DNA from: an uncultured Hyphomicrobiales bacterium
Lineage (GTDB): Bacteria; Pseudomonadota; Alphaproteobacteria; Rhizobiales; Xanthobacteraceae
Direction of reading: 5' to 3'
NCBI GenBank assembly: GCA_903878085.1
Contig: CAIRGJ010000012.1
Span: 1-64,000, forward strand
DNA length: 64,000 nt
Positions 16,312 to 24,409 of this stretch are shown piece by piece. The notes beneath the pieces are model-generated. The model made no database searches. It was not told the DNA's origin and saw only the letters and a program-made list of their open reading frames with translations. Each line of letters starts with the position of its first letter. The first letter of the stretch is position 1. A program made the translations under genes and the position numbers.

Positions 16312-18285
16312 ATGCCCATGTATCGCACCATCGGTGCCGTCGTCGTTCTGCTGCTCATGCTGATCGCCGGAACGTTCACTGCGGTGAAGCTCTCGACCGA
16401 TTATCTCCTCGACAACGATGCCACGTCGACGGCGCGGAACTGGGCGCGATACGTAACGGAAAACGTGAAGGACCTGGAGGAGATTGCCGCCGGCGAACGG
16501 CCGTCGGCAGCCAGCATGGTGTTCTTTCGGTTGGCGCAGAACGTCGGCGAGGTCTTCCGCTACGAGATATTCAACCGGTATGGCTATTCGCAGTTCGTTT
16601 CGGATCGCGGCAAGATCTCCCCGGTCGATGTGTCCGAATACAACACCGAGGCCGCCCGCTCCATCGCGACCGGACAACCGATCGTCAATGCGAAGAAGGG
16701 GGAAGGCCTCGAATGGCCGCCCTTTTTTGCCCAGGCATACGTCCCCGTGATCGTCGATCAGCATTCAATTGCCATCGTTGCGGCCTATGTCGACCAGACC
16801 GCCCAGCGCAACCAGTTCTACAAGACGTTCCTGATCACTGCTGCGTCGCTGTGCGCGCTGACCGGCGCGGCCTTCGGAATTCCGGCGTTCGCGTGGTATC
16901 GGCGGACCAAGGAAAAGCAGCAGGTCGACCGCCGCGTGCGCTTCCTCGCGCATCACGACGTGCTGACCGGGCTGAGCAACCGCGCCCGTTTGGTCGACAA
17001 ATTGGGTCAGGCGCTCACCGAGTTGCCTGCGCGCGGCTGCGGGCTCGCTCTACATTTCATCGACCTTGACCGCTTCAAGGAAGTCAACGACACCTTCGGG
17101 CACGATGGCGGCGACTTCCTGCTCAAGACCATTGCCGAGCGATTGCGCGCGGTGACCCGCCCCGGCGACGTGATCGCGCGCATCGGCGGCGACGAGTTCA
17201 TCGCGCTCCAGACCGCCATCAAGAGCAAGGACGAGGCCGACGAGTTCGCGCACCGCCTCACCTCCGCCCTGACTATGCCCATGCAGTTCAATGGGCAGGC
17301 GATCGTTCCCACAATGAGCGTCGGTGTTGCGCTTGCACCGGCGGACGGAGATACCTCTGAGCGGCTGCTGAAAAGCGCCGATCTGGCGCTCTACCGGTGC
17401 AAGACCGACGGCCGCAACTGCATCCGCTTCTTCCAGCCGGAGATGGATGCCGAACTGCTCGCGCGCATCGAGATCGAGAAGACCATCCGCAAGGCGGTTC
17501 TGCACGATGGCTTCGAGCTGCACTACCAGCCGACGTTCGAGATCGCCAGCCGCCGCCTCATCGGCTTCGAGGCGCTGATCCGCCTGCCCGCCGAGGACGG
17601 GACGCTGATCCCGCCGGCGGTCTTCATTCCGGTGGCGGAGGACATACGTCTCATCGACCAGATCGGGGCATGGGTGCTGCGCGAGGCATGCCGGACTGCG
17701 GCGACGTGGCCGCCGCACCTGACCGTCGCGGTGAACCTATCGCCGGCGCAATTTAAGGCCGGTAGCGTCAGCGCCATCGTCGCCGACGCACTCGAACAGG
17801 CGGGCCTAGCGCCGCATCGGCTCGAGCTGGAGATCACCGAGAGTCTGCTCCTCGGCGAGAGCGAATCCATCATGGCGCAATTGCGGACTCTCAAGAAGAT
17901 GGGCGTTGCGGTCGTGATGGACGACTTCGGAACCGGCAATTCGAGCCTCAGCTACCTGTGGCGGTTCCCGTTCGACAAGATCAAGATCGATCGCAGCTTC
18001 ATGCTCGCCTTCGGCGAGTCTGGCCACGATGCCGAGACGGTGGTGAAGACGATCATTGCGCTGGGACGCGAACTGCACATGCACGTGACCGTGGAAGGCG
18101 TCGAGACCTCCGGTCAGGCCACATTTCTCGACCAGGTCAACGCCGATATGGTGCAAGGGTTCTATTTTGGCCGCCCGGTCCCCGCCTGCGACGTCGGGGC
18201 CGACATCCTTGCTGACTTTCAACGTGCGACCGCGAAGGACACGTTCCCGCTTGAGGCCGAAGCAATCTTGCGGCTCATCAAATAA
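16312..18285 (+). CDS. GGDEF-EAL protein with periplasmic sensor, coupled to the TRAP receptor
   Basis: A 657-residue protein with two membrane segments (about 7-28 and 170-195) around a 140-residue periplasmic region that I do not match to a named sensor fold. The cytoplasmic part has an intact GGDEF motif (292-296, RIGGDEF) and intact EAL (420-422, FEALIRL), with DDFGTGNSS in place of the usual DDFGTGYSS. It can therefore make, break or sense c-di-GMP. The gene begins five bases after the solute-binding protein stop and has no obvious ribosome binding site of its own, so the two are probably translated together. This points to a ligand-binding protein controlling c-di-GMP. Confidence 0.92.
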   Translation: MPMYRTIGAVVVLLLMLIAGTFTAVKLSTDYLLDNDATSTARNWARYVTENVKDLEEIAAGERPSAASMVFFRLAQNVGEVFRYEIFNRYGYSQFVSDRGKISPVDVSEYNTEAARSIATGQPIVNAKKGEGLEWPPFFAQAYVPVIVDQHSIAIVAAYVDQTAQRNQFYKTFLITAASLCALTGAAFGIPAFAWYRRTKEKQQVDRRVRFLAHHDVLTGLSNRARLVDKLGQALTELPARGCGLALHFIDLDRFKEVNDTFGHDGGDFLLKTIAERLRAVTRPGDVIARIGGDEFIALQTAIKSKDEADEFAHRLTSALTMPMQFNGQAIVPTMSVGVALAPADGDTSERLLKSADLALYRCKTDGRNCIRFFQPEMDAELLARIEIEKTIRKAVLHDGFELHYQPTFEIASRRLIGFEALIRLPAEDGTLIPPAVFIPVAEDIRLIDQIGAWVLREACRTAATWPPHLTVAVNLSPAQFKAGSVSAIVADALEQAGLAPHRLELEITESLLLGESESIMAQLRTLKKMGVAVVMDDFGTGNSSLSYLWRFPFDKIKIDRSFMLAFGESGHDAETVVKTIIALGRELHMHVTVEGVETSGQATFLDQVNADMVQGFYFGRPVPACDVGADILADFQRATAKDTFPLEAEAILRLIK

Positions 18286-18584
18286 TCGAGCGTCCCTCTG
18301 ATATCACGCGAAACGATCACACGAATTGGCAGGAGCGACGACGTAATGGCATCCGATCGACAAACCGATGATCGGGACAACCCACAACCCGTACCTGTGC
18401 ACGGACTTCGAATCCGCTAACGGTGATTGGGACTTGATCAGCGGACAGCCATTAAGGCCCGCGGCTCATATGAGCCGCACCATGAGGCCGGACAGATGAC
18501 CACAACGACTAAATGCCGTAGCGTCAAAATAGTTCTTGCTACGTGGGCGTCATCCACAGATGCACAGATATGAACGAGTCAAAA
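18286..18584. other. Non-coding stretch after the GGDEF-EAL gene
   Basis: About 300 bases with no convincing gene. A 24-codon frame from ATG 18346 behind an AGGAG is visible, but nothing supports it as a gene. The tract looks like junk DNA near the edge of an island. Confidence 0.4.
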
Positions 18585-18614
18585 CGAAACATTTCGAAGC
18601 ATTCCGAAGCATTT
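18585..18614. repeat. Three tandem decamers
   Basis: CGAAACATTT, CGAAGCATTC and CGAAGCATTT follow each other without a gap, one helical turn apart. Such arrays can bind integrase or excisionase near an attachment site; here they lie about 360 bases from the 3' end of tRNA-Arg. Confidence 0.7.
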
Positions 18615-18635
18615 TGTAACAGAGGTTAGGTCGTT

Positions 18636-18728
18636 GTGTGAATAGGCGCCCAAGAGTGACCCCTCTGCTGCCAAGTGATTCAACAGCTTAGCGTGCCGAT
18701 CGGCGTCGGGACCCCGCGCCGATTAACA
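18636..18728. repeat. 93-base dispersed repeat, copy B
   Basis: The partner of 10808-10900. It forms the downstream end of a truncated DUF4238-like gene on the minus strand, so the junction marks an old rearrangement. Confidence 0.8.
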
Positions 18729-18828
18729 CCGGTGTCATGTCGACATAGGCAAGCGACGAGCGGCCGAGCTCTAAAAATCCCTCTTGATACCATTGCGGGA
18801 CGTAGTGGTTGTTTCTTGTGACCGACAT
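18688..18828 (-). pseudogene. Truncated DUF4238-like gene
   Basis: ATG 18828 opens a 46-codon frame whose first part, MSVTRNNHYVPQWYQEGF, matches the typical N-terminus of DUF4238 proteins (N-H-Y-V-P-x-x-Y-x-x-x-F). After LAYVDMTP the sequence runs into the dispersed repeat and ends at a TAA. Family members are usually 250 residues or more, so this is a 5' fragment. DUF4238 genes are often found in mobile or defence-type contexts; their function is not settled. AGG stands about eight bases before the ATG. Confidence 0.5.
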
Positions 18829-18972
18829 CGCAGCCTATGCAAACGCGAATTCATCGACGCGCCAATTTGTCAGCGCGTCAAGGCTTGTAGCCCCGTGTAG
18901 CCCCAGAGGCCTATTTCGCGAACAAAGTGAGATTTGCTCGGGCTACAAATCGGAAATTCTCGTTTGATTTCA

Positions 18973-19049
18973 TGGCGGTCCCGAGAGGAGTCGAACCTCC
19001 GACCTTCGGTTTAGGAAACCGCTGCTCTATCCAGCTGAGCTACGGGACC
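18973..19049 (-). tRNA. tRNA-Arg (anticodon CCT)
   Basis: Read on the minus strand, the acceptor stem GGTCCCG (from 19049) pairs with CGGGACC. The D-arm is AGCTCAGCTGGATAGAGC, the anticodon loop TTCCTAA has CCT flanked by T and A, and the T-arm contains GGTTCGACTCC. Discriminator G and an encoded CCA finish at 18973. It decodes AGG. Its 3' end faces the accessory region, and arginine tRNAs of this type are frequent integration sites for genomic islands. Confidence 0.97.
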
Positions 19050-19118
19050 GTCCGCGGCGATTTAGCACAAGGTTCAGCGCCACGCACGCTCGTCTTTTCC
19101 GCAACTCCGGCTTTTCCG

Positions 19119-20114
19119 CTACTCGGCCTTGGCGCCCGACAGCGCGACGACCTCTTTCCACATCGCGCGTTCCCTGGCGGCATAGGCGATCGCCTCCTCC
19201 GGCGTGCTGGAAATGCAGCGCGCACCGGCGACCTGAAAGCGCTTCTGCAGGTCGGCATCGGCCGCCAGGGATTTCATCGCGGCGGCCAGCTTGTCGATGA
19301 TCGGACGCGGCGTGCCGGCCGGCACCACGAAGGCCGCCCAGGAGGTGACGACGAAATCCTTCAAACCCGCTTCGCCCATAGTCGGCACATCCGGCAGCGT
19401 CGGCCACCGTTGCGCCGAGGTCACCGCCAGCGCGCGCATCTTGCCGGACTGGATCTGCGGAATATACGAGGCAAGATTGTCGATCGCGAAGGTAACGTCG
19501 CCCGACAGCATCGCCGGAATAGTCTGCGCCGCGCCGCGGAACGGCACGTGCACGGCGTCCAGGCCGGTCCGGTTGACGAACAACACGCCCGACAGATGCG
19601 GCGAGGTGCCGACGCCTGGACTGCCGAAATTGGTTTTGCCCTTCTGCTTGGCCCAGGCGATGAATTCGGCCAGTGTCTTGGCCGGCACATGATCCGAGGC
19701 GACGACGAACACGTTGGGCAATTCCCAGGTCAACGTTGCTGGAATCATGTCGCGCTCGGGGTTGTAAGACATGTCCTTGTAGAGAAACTGATTGATGGCG
19801 AAGTGGCCAACGGTCGCCGCGCCGATGGTGTAGCCGTCCGGCGCGCTGGTCGTGACAGCGGTGATGCCGATATTGCCGCCGGCGCCGGGGCGGTTCTCGA
19901 CCACGATGGATTGGTTGAACATGTCTTTCAGACGGTCGGCCAGAATGCGCGCCAGCACGTCGGTCGAACCGCCGGCCGGATAAGGAATGATCAGCCGGAT
20001 ATTGTGATCGGGCCACGCGGCTTGCGCGTGCCCTCCGGTCGCGATCAATGCGCCGGTCGCCGCGGCGGTGCGCAGGAATAGCCGGCGATTGATCGCCTTG
20101 CTCTGCGATGACAT
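19119..20114 (-). CDS. Bug/TctC-family periplasmic binding protein (first)
   Basis: A 331-residue receptor of the tripartite tricarboxylate transporter type. A twin-arginine signal (NRRLFLRTAAAT, residues 9-20) suggests Tat export. The family motifs are present: YPAGGSTDVLAR, VENRPGAGGNIG, GSPGVGTSPHL and VPFRGAAQTIPAMLSGDV. It should bind a small carboxylate through its two-lobed fold. GGAGGGG precedes the ATG. No TctA or TctB membrane gene is near, as is common for this expanded family. A strong tRNA gene lies just beyond its stop codon. Confidence 0.93.
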   Translation of the reverse strand: MSSQSKAINRRLFLRTAAATGALIATGGHAQAAWPDHNIRLIIPYPAGGSTDVLARILADRLKDMFNQSIVVENRPGAGGNIGITAVTTSAPDGYTIGAATVGHFAINQFLYKDMSYNPERDMIPATLTWELPNVFVVASDHVPAKTLAEFIAWAKQKGKTNFGSPGVGTSPHLSGVLFVNRTGLDAVHVPFRGAAQTIPAMLSGDVTFAIDNLASYIPQIQSGKMRALAVTSAQRWPTLPDVPTMGEAGLKDFVVTSWAAFVVPAGTPRPIIDKLAAAMKSLAADADLQKRFQVAGARCISSTPEEAIAYAARERAMWKEVVALSGAKAE

Positions 20115-20192
20115 TGATCCCCTCCCCGGTGGTCACAATGACGTCTATGATCGATGCGTCATTGTAACGACATCCGGCAGCCGGCCGCCATC

Positions 20193-20960
20193 ATGAAACG
20201 CCGCCCTATACGGACAATCGCGTTGGCGGCCTTCGCATTGGCGGCGATTGGGTGCAGTGCGAAAGCGCAAAATGCTGCGGCCTGCAAACTCTCCCCGCTC
20301 GGTGCCGCGAAAGTCGCCGCGGTGCTGGACGGCGGCACGCTGATGCTCGACGACGGCCGCGAGTTGCGGCTGGCGGGTGTCGAAGTCGCCGCGGCCAGCC
20401 GCGACGCCTTGCAGGCGCTCGCCGGCGATCGGCCGTTGCGGCTTGAGCGGCTGGGACCCGAGCAGGATCGTTACGGCCGGCTGGTCGCCTATGCTTTCCC
20501 CGGTGACGCGCCGCAATCGCTGCAAGCGAGCCTGCTGGAACAAGGGCGCGCCCGGGTTTCGGCACGGATCGGCGCCAAGCCCTGCGCCGACGCCCTGTTA
20601 ACCCTAGAACGCGCGGCGCGGGCAGCCCGCCGGGGCCTTTGGGCCGATCCCAATTTCGCCCCTTTGCAGGCCGAGAATTTGACGCAGTTGCAGGCCGAAC
20701 GGGGCCGTTTTGCGCTGGTCGAGGGCAAAGTCTTGTCGGTGCGCGAAAGCGGGGCCACTATATATGTCAATTATGGGCGGCGCTGGACGCGGGATTTCAC
20801 CGTCATCATTCTTAAACGCCAACAGCGGACATTCGCTGCCGCGGGCGTCGAACCGAAACAGCTTGAAGGCCACCGTATCCGGGTCCGCGGCTGGATCGAA
20901 CAGCGCGGCGGACCAATTATCACGGCCGAAGCGCCCGAACAGATCGAGTTGATTGAGTAG
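20193..20960 (+). CDS. SNase-like (thermonuclease-fold) exported protein
   Basis: A 255-residue exported protein whose residues about 35-135 have the staphylococcal-nuclease OB-fold pattern: VLDGGTLMLDDGRELRLAGVEVA, then DRYGRLVAYAF and LLEQGRARV. The two arginines of the active site appear to be present (RLAG, YGR), but the glutamate expected after the G-V/I-D-T-P position is replaced in GVEVAAAS, and the calcium-site D in DGDT is G. It may therefore be a binding or weak nuclease domain. The signal peptide contains AIGC, a possible lipobox at residue 20 or so. The C-terminal 100 residues are a second beta domain of unknown role. The M48 gene follows three bases later. Confidence 0.75.
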   Translation: MKRRPIRTIALAAFALAAIGCSAKAQNAAACKLSPLGAAKVAAVLDGGTLMLDDGRELRLAGVEVAAASRDALQALAGDRPLRLERLGPEQDRYGRLVAYAFPGDAPQSLQASLLEQGRARVSARIGAKPCADALLTLERAARAARRGLWADPNFAPLQAENLTQLQAERGRFALVEGKVLSVRESGATIYVNYGRRWTRDFTVIILKRQQRTFAAAGVEPKQLEGHRIRVRGWIEQRGGPIITAEAPEQIELIE

Positions 20961-20963
20961 CGT

Positions 20964-22424
20964 ATGACGGCGACAAAAACACAGCGGATTTCAGTTTTGC
21001 GCGGCAGCGTCGCCGCGCTGGCGCTGCTGCTCGCCGCCTGTACCGCCGCGCCCGACAATCAGCAGATCTCGCTGGCGCTGCCGCAGCCGCCCGTGCAAAG
21101 CGAAACGCAGACGGCGACGCAGCGCGAGCATGCGCGCATTCTCGCCTCCTATGGCGGCGCTTATGAGAACGAGCGCGTCCAAACCGAGATCGAAAGGACC
21201 ATCGACCGCCTGGTCGCGGCGTCGGAGCGGCCGGACCTGCGCTACAAGGTCACCATTCTCAACTCGCCGGCGATCAACGCCTTCGCACTGCCGAACGGCC
21301 AAGTCTACATCACGCGCGGCCTGGTGGCGCTGGCCAACGACAAGGCCGAGCTTGCCTCGGTGCTGGCGCACGAGATGGGCCACGTGATCGCACGCCACGC
21401 CGCGATCCGTGAGGAGCAGGCCAAGCAGGCCGCCATGATCAGCCACGTTGTCAACGACGTGCTCAGCGACCCGCAGATCGGCGCGCTGGCGCTCGCCAAA
21501 TCGAAGCTGACGCTGGCGGCGTTCTCGCGCTCCCAGGAATTCGAGGCGGACGGCATCGGCGTCGGCATGTCGGCGCGCGCCGGGTTCGATCCGTTCGGCG
21601 CGTCGCGGTTTCTGACCGACATGCAGCGCAACGCCGACCTCAAGGCTGCGGGCGGCAATACCGATCCGCGCGCGCTCGACTTTCTCTCCAGCCATCCGGC
21701 AACGCCTGAGCGCGTGCAGAATGCGCTGGCGAACGCCCGCCAGTTCAGCGGACCTGGCGCCGGCGAGCGCGACCGTACCGAATATCTCGCCAGCCTCGAC
21801 GGCGTGATTTACGGCGAGGACCCGAGCGAGGGCTTCGCGCGCGGCCGCAGATTCCAGCATCCCAAGCTCGGCTTCACCTTCATGGCGCCGCCCGGCTTCT
21901 CGCTCGACAACACCGCGCAGGCCGTGCTCGGCCTCAAGGACGGCGGCGGCGAAGCGCTGCGGCTCGACGTCGTCAGCGTGCTAGCCGAGCAATCGCTGCC
22001 CGACTATCTGAAGTCCGGCTGGATGGACAATGTCGATGCGTCGAGCCTTGAGGAATTCACCGTCAACGGCTTCCCGGCGGCGACCGCCACCGCGACCGGC
22101 GAACAATGGTCGTTCCGGCTATTCGCGGTGCGGTTCGGCAGCGATGTCTATCGCTTCATTTTCGCGGCCAAGACCAAGACCGCCACGATCGACCGCTCGT
22201 TCCGCGAATCGGTCGCCAGCTTCCGCCGCATGAGCCTGAAGGAAAGCGAACAAGTACATCCGTTGCGGCTCAAGATCGTCACCGCCGGCACGCATGACAG
22301 CGTCGACAGCCTCGCGCATCGCATGGCCACCGACCACCCCGCCGAACGCTTCCGCGTCATCAACGGCCTGGCCGCCAATGAGCGGGTGAAGCCGGGCGAT
22401 AAAGTGAAGATCGTCGTCGAATAA
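20964..22424 (+). CDS. M48-family zinc metalloprotease lipoprotein (BepA/LoiP-like)
   Basis: A 486-residue protein with a lipoprotein signal ending LLAAC (Cys26). The zinc motif HEMGH is at 136-140 and the third ligand region FEADGIG at 193-199, so the catalytic machinery is complete. A second domain (about 295-420) is unassigned, and the last 50 residues (RVINGLAANERVKPGDKVKIV) resemble a LysM-like module that could bind peptidoglycan. Proteins of this kind survey outer-membrane protein assembly in the periplasm. It starts three bases after the SNase-like gene, so the two form an operon. Confidence 0.9.
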   Translation: MTATKTQRISVLRGSVAALALLLAACTAAPDNQQISLALPQPPVQSETQTATQREHARILASYGGAYENERVQTEIERTIDRLVAASERPDLRYKVTILNSPAINAFALPNGQVYITRGLVALANDKAELASVLAHEMGHVIARHAAIREEQAKQAAMISHVVNDVLSDPQIGALALAKSKLTLAAFSRSQEFEADGIGVGMSARAGFDPFGASRFLTDMQRNADLKAAGGNTDPRALDFLSSHPATPERVQNALANARQFSGPGAGERDRTEYLASLDGVIYGEDPSEGFARGRRFQHPKLGFTFMAPPGFSLDNTAQAVLGLKDGGGEALRLDVVSVLAEQSLPDYLKSGWMDNVDASSLEEFTVNGFPAATATATGEQWSFRLFAVRFGSDVYRFIFAAKTKTATIDRSFRESVASFRRMSLKESEQVHPLRLKIVTAGTHDSVDSLAHRMATDHPAERFRVINGLAANERVKPGDKVKIVVE

Positions 22425-22443
22425 CCGCACGCACTAAATTCTT

Positions 22444-22532
22444 TGTCATGCCCAGCCTTGTCCCGGGCATCCCGCTTAGGTGAGCACAATGCGTCCCTAA
22501 ACGAGATGGCCGGGACAAGCCCGGCCATGACA
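22444..22532. repeat. TGTCATG...CATGACA palindromic element R1
   Basis: An 89-base element bounded by TGTCATG and CATGACA, each followed or preceded by a G/C-rich inverted segment (GCCCAGCCTTGTCCCGGGC; GGCCGGGACAAGCCCGGCC). Related elements are at 49167-49253 and 60880-61039. It fills the gap between two convergent genes. Confidence 0.75.
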
Positions 22533-22561
22533 GAAGTTATGCCGCTGCTACGTGCGGAAGC

Positions 22562-23527
22562 TCAACTCTCGTCCACCTCGCAATTGAGCGTGAATTCGCG
22601 CGGGCAATCCGGACCCCAGAGATAAAACGAGTCTTCCGGCTTGTGATCGGCCGATGGCCAGCGCTCTTCCTTCGGGATGTAATCGATGTCGCAGGAATAT
22701 TCCGAGAAGCTGCCCCACGGATCCATGATGTAGTGGAAATAATTGGAGCCGAGCACGTGGCGGCCGAGGCCCCAGCCTTTCTGCCAGCCTTTGTCGTGCA
22801 TGCGCATGGCGCCGAGGCCGATGTCCTGGATGCTGGCGGTATCCCAGCTGCAGTGGTGGAAACCGGGGCCGCTCGACTTCACCAGCGCCAGCAGATGATG
22901 ATCGCTGCCGTGGATGCCGTGCATGAAAGCGACGATGTCGGAGGCGCGATCGGACAGACGCAAGCCCAGTGTGCGCTCATAGAACTTGATCGAGGCGTCG
23001 ATATCGGCGGTGAAGATCAGGACATGGGAGAGCCGGCGCGGCCGCACCGGCGGCGCCTTGTCGCGGGTCGTCGCGGCGGCCACGCCCGGCCCGACGGTAG
23101 GCCACTGGCTGTCGGCCTTATGGTCCGGCGACACCTTGGGCGCTACCTTGATTTCCATCAGCACGCCTTCGGGGTTGCGGAACCAGAAGCCGTTGCTCTC
23201 GAAACCCGGCGGCGGATCGATCAGCTTGACGCCCTCGCCTTCGATGCGCGCCTTCAGCCGCGATATGTCCTCGGCGTAGCAGCCGAACGACAGATGATGC
23301 AGCGCCTTTTTGTCGGTGCCCTCCACGACCGAGCCCCAGGCATGGTCATGACCGAAGGTCTTGAGTTGGAGCGCATTGCCGTTGCGCACCATGTTCAGCC
23401 CGAAATTCGTATAGAAGTCGTCGGCCACATTGACGTCCGGCACCGACAGCACGAACTGATCGAGCGAATGTATGCCGAGGTCGCCTGACTTAGCTTCAGG
23501 CGCGACGTAGCCAGCGATGGCGGTCAT
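22562..23527 (-). CDS. VOC-superfamily extradiol dioxygenase (catechol 2,3-dioxygenase-like)
   Basis: A 321-residue protein with two tandem glyoxalase/bleomycin-fold modules (about 18-130 and 160-285). The second carries the features of type I extradiol dioxygenases: HVLIFTADID, HHCSWDTA and the ligand-glutamate region DPWGSFSEYSCDIDYI. It should open an aromatic ring between a catechol hydroxyl and its neighbour, using Fe(II). ATG 23527 is preceded by GAAGGAG and is preferred over ATG 23542. No other aromatic-degradation gene is adjacent, so the substrate is unknown. Confidence 0.85.
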   Translation of the reverse strand: MTAIAGYVAPEAKSGDLGIHSLDQFVLSVPDVNVADDFYTNFGLNMVRNGNALQLKTFGHDHAWGSVVEGTDKKALHHLSFGCYAEDISRLKARIEGEGVKLIDPPPGFESNGFWFRNPEGVLMEIKVAPKVSPDHKADSQWPTVGPGVAAATTRDKAPPVRPRRLSHVLIFTADIDASIKFYERTLGLRLSDRASDIVAFMHGIHGSDHHLLALVKSSGPGFHHCSWDTASIQDIGLGAMRMHDKGWQKGWGLGRHVLGSNYFHYIMDPWGSFSEYSCDIDYIPKEERWPSADHKPEDSFYLWGPDCPREFTLNCEVDES

Positions 23528-23632
23528 AGGTAACTCCTTCAAGCGTGATGCGGAGATTTGGTGCGCATTGTAGACGTCCGCGCGCGCGGAGCAACCGGCG
23601 GCTTGCCCACTCTTTCATCGCGTCAAAATGTT

Positions 23633-23664
23633 TTGGGCAAGCATCGTCTTGGGCAAGCATCGTC
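23633..23664. repeat. Tandem 16-base repeat, two perfect copies
   Basis: TTGGGCAAGCATCGTC occurs at 23633-23648 and again at 23649-23664 with no mismatch. It opens a repeat-rich 500-base gap between the VOC gene and the cytochrome c gene. Confidence 0.85.
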
Positions 23665-23699
23665 GCCCGTATTCTTTAAGGCGCCGGGTACGCCTGCTT

Positions 23700-23745
23700 C
23701 CCTTTTCCCTTTTCCCTTTTCCCTTTTCCCTTTTTCCTTTTCCCC
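23700..23745. repeat. CCCTTTT heptamer array
   Basis: CCCTTTT is repeated four times exactly (23700-23727) and then continues in degenerate form to 23745. Such arrays vary in length by slippage. It is not inside a gene. Confidence 0.85.
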
Positions 23746-23763
23746 AAAAGGGGAATGGAGCCA

Positions 23764-23826
23764 CCGATCTCGGGTTTACCCGAGATCGGCAATGTTATTG
23801 CGCAAGTCGGGTAAACCCGACTTGCG
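23764..23826. repeat. REP doublet with core TCGGGT
   Basis: Two perfect 26-base palindromes lie 11 bases apart. The first (23764-23789) has arms CCGATCTCGGGT / ACCCGAGATCGG around TT. The second (23801-23826) has arms CGCAAGTCGGGT / ACCCGACTTGCG around AA. The TT and AA centres show the two are in inverted orientation, like paired REP elements. The same pair type recurs at 60906-60966. Confidence 0.85.
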
Positions 23827-23828
23827 AT

Positions 23829-23929
23829 GAGACGCCAGGGCGCTTGCGAGGCGCCCTTAGCGGGGCTTGCGAGGCCCCACTGCGCGCCGTGCGAAGGCGC
23901 GCGCCCCTGGTTTAGGGGGGCGGCGTCTC
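23829..23929. repeat. Three hairpins with TGCGA loops inside an outer stem
   Basis: Outer stem GAGACGCC (23829-23836) pairs with GGCGTCTC (23922-23929). Inside are three perfect hairpins: GGGCGC/GCGCCC (23838-23856), GGGGC/GCCCC (23862-23878) and GCGCGCC/GGCGCGC (23882-23902). Their loops are TTGCGAG, TTGCGAG and GTGCGAA, all with TGCGA. This may be a structured RNA, a terminator-like block or a repeat element. Confidence 0.7.
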
Positions 23930-24034
23930 CCGGCGCTCCACCACCCGGTGCGACACCCCCTAGAAGAGCGCCGCTCCGAGCCTAAGCAAAGTAGAATATA
24001 GTCCTAAACGCCACGCCCGTCAAGTGGGCCGCGG

Positions 24035-24409
24035 CTATCGCGCCGCCTTTTGCAGATAGGTGATCAGGTCGGCGCGGTCGGCGGCATTGGCGAGGCCGGC
24101 GTAGGGCATTCGATTGGCGGGAACCATCGCCTGAGGATCGATCATGAACTTGTCGAGCATGTCCGCAGTCCACGTAATCCCGCTGCGCTTCATCGCCGGC
24201 GAGTAACGGAAATCCGAAACCTCCGCGGCCTTGCGGCCGACAATGCCGTGCAGGCTTGGACCCACGTTATTGATGCCAGGCTCCAGCTTGTGGCAGGCGG
24301 CGCACTCCTGATATTTCACTTCGCCGCGCGCGGCGTCGCCGTCGGCGTGCGCAACACCGCCGAGCAACGCCAGCCCCAGCGCCGCGGCGACCCAGTTCGT
24401 TTTGATCAT
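24035..24409 (-). CDS. Class I monoheme cytochrome c
   Basis: A 124-residue periplasmic cytochrome. The signal peptide ends at VAHA-D (about residue 22), the heme site is CAACH (36-40) and Met101 in NRMPYAG is the likely sixth ligand. Length and motifs fit cytochrome c2/c550-like proteins. ATG 24409 overlaps the stop of the GMC gene by four bases, so it is the third gene of the dehydrogenase operon and its likely electron acceptor. Related membrane dehydrogenases usually have a larger triheme cytochrome, so this arrangement is unusual. Confidence 0.92.
   Translation of the reverse strand: MIKTNWVAAALGLALLGGVAHADGDAARGEVKYQECAACHKLEPGINNVGPSLHGIVGRKAAEVSDFRYSPAMKRSGITWTADMLDKFMIDPQAMVPANRMPYAGLANAADRADLITYLQKAAR

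Noticed and set aside
23700-23745. CCCTTTT array as a CRISPR or phase-variable repeat
   Set aside because: The unit is seven bases with no spacers and no gene contains it. There are no cas genes in the window.
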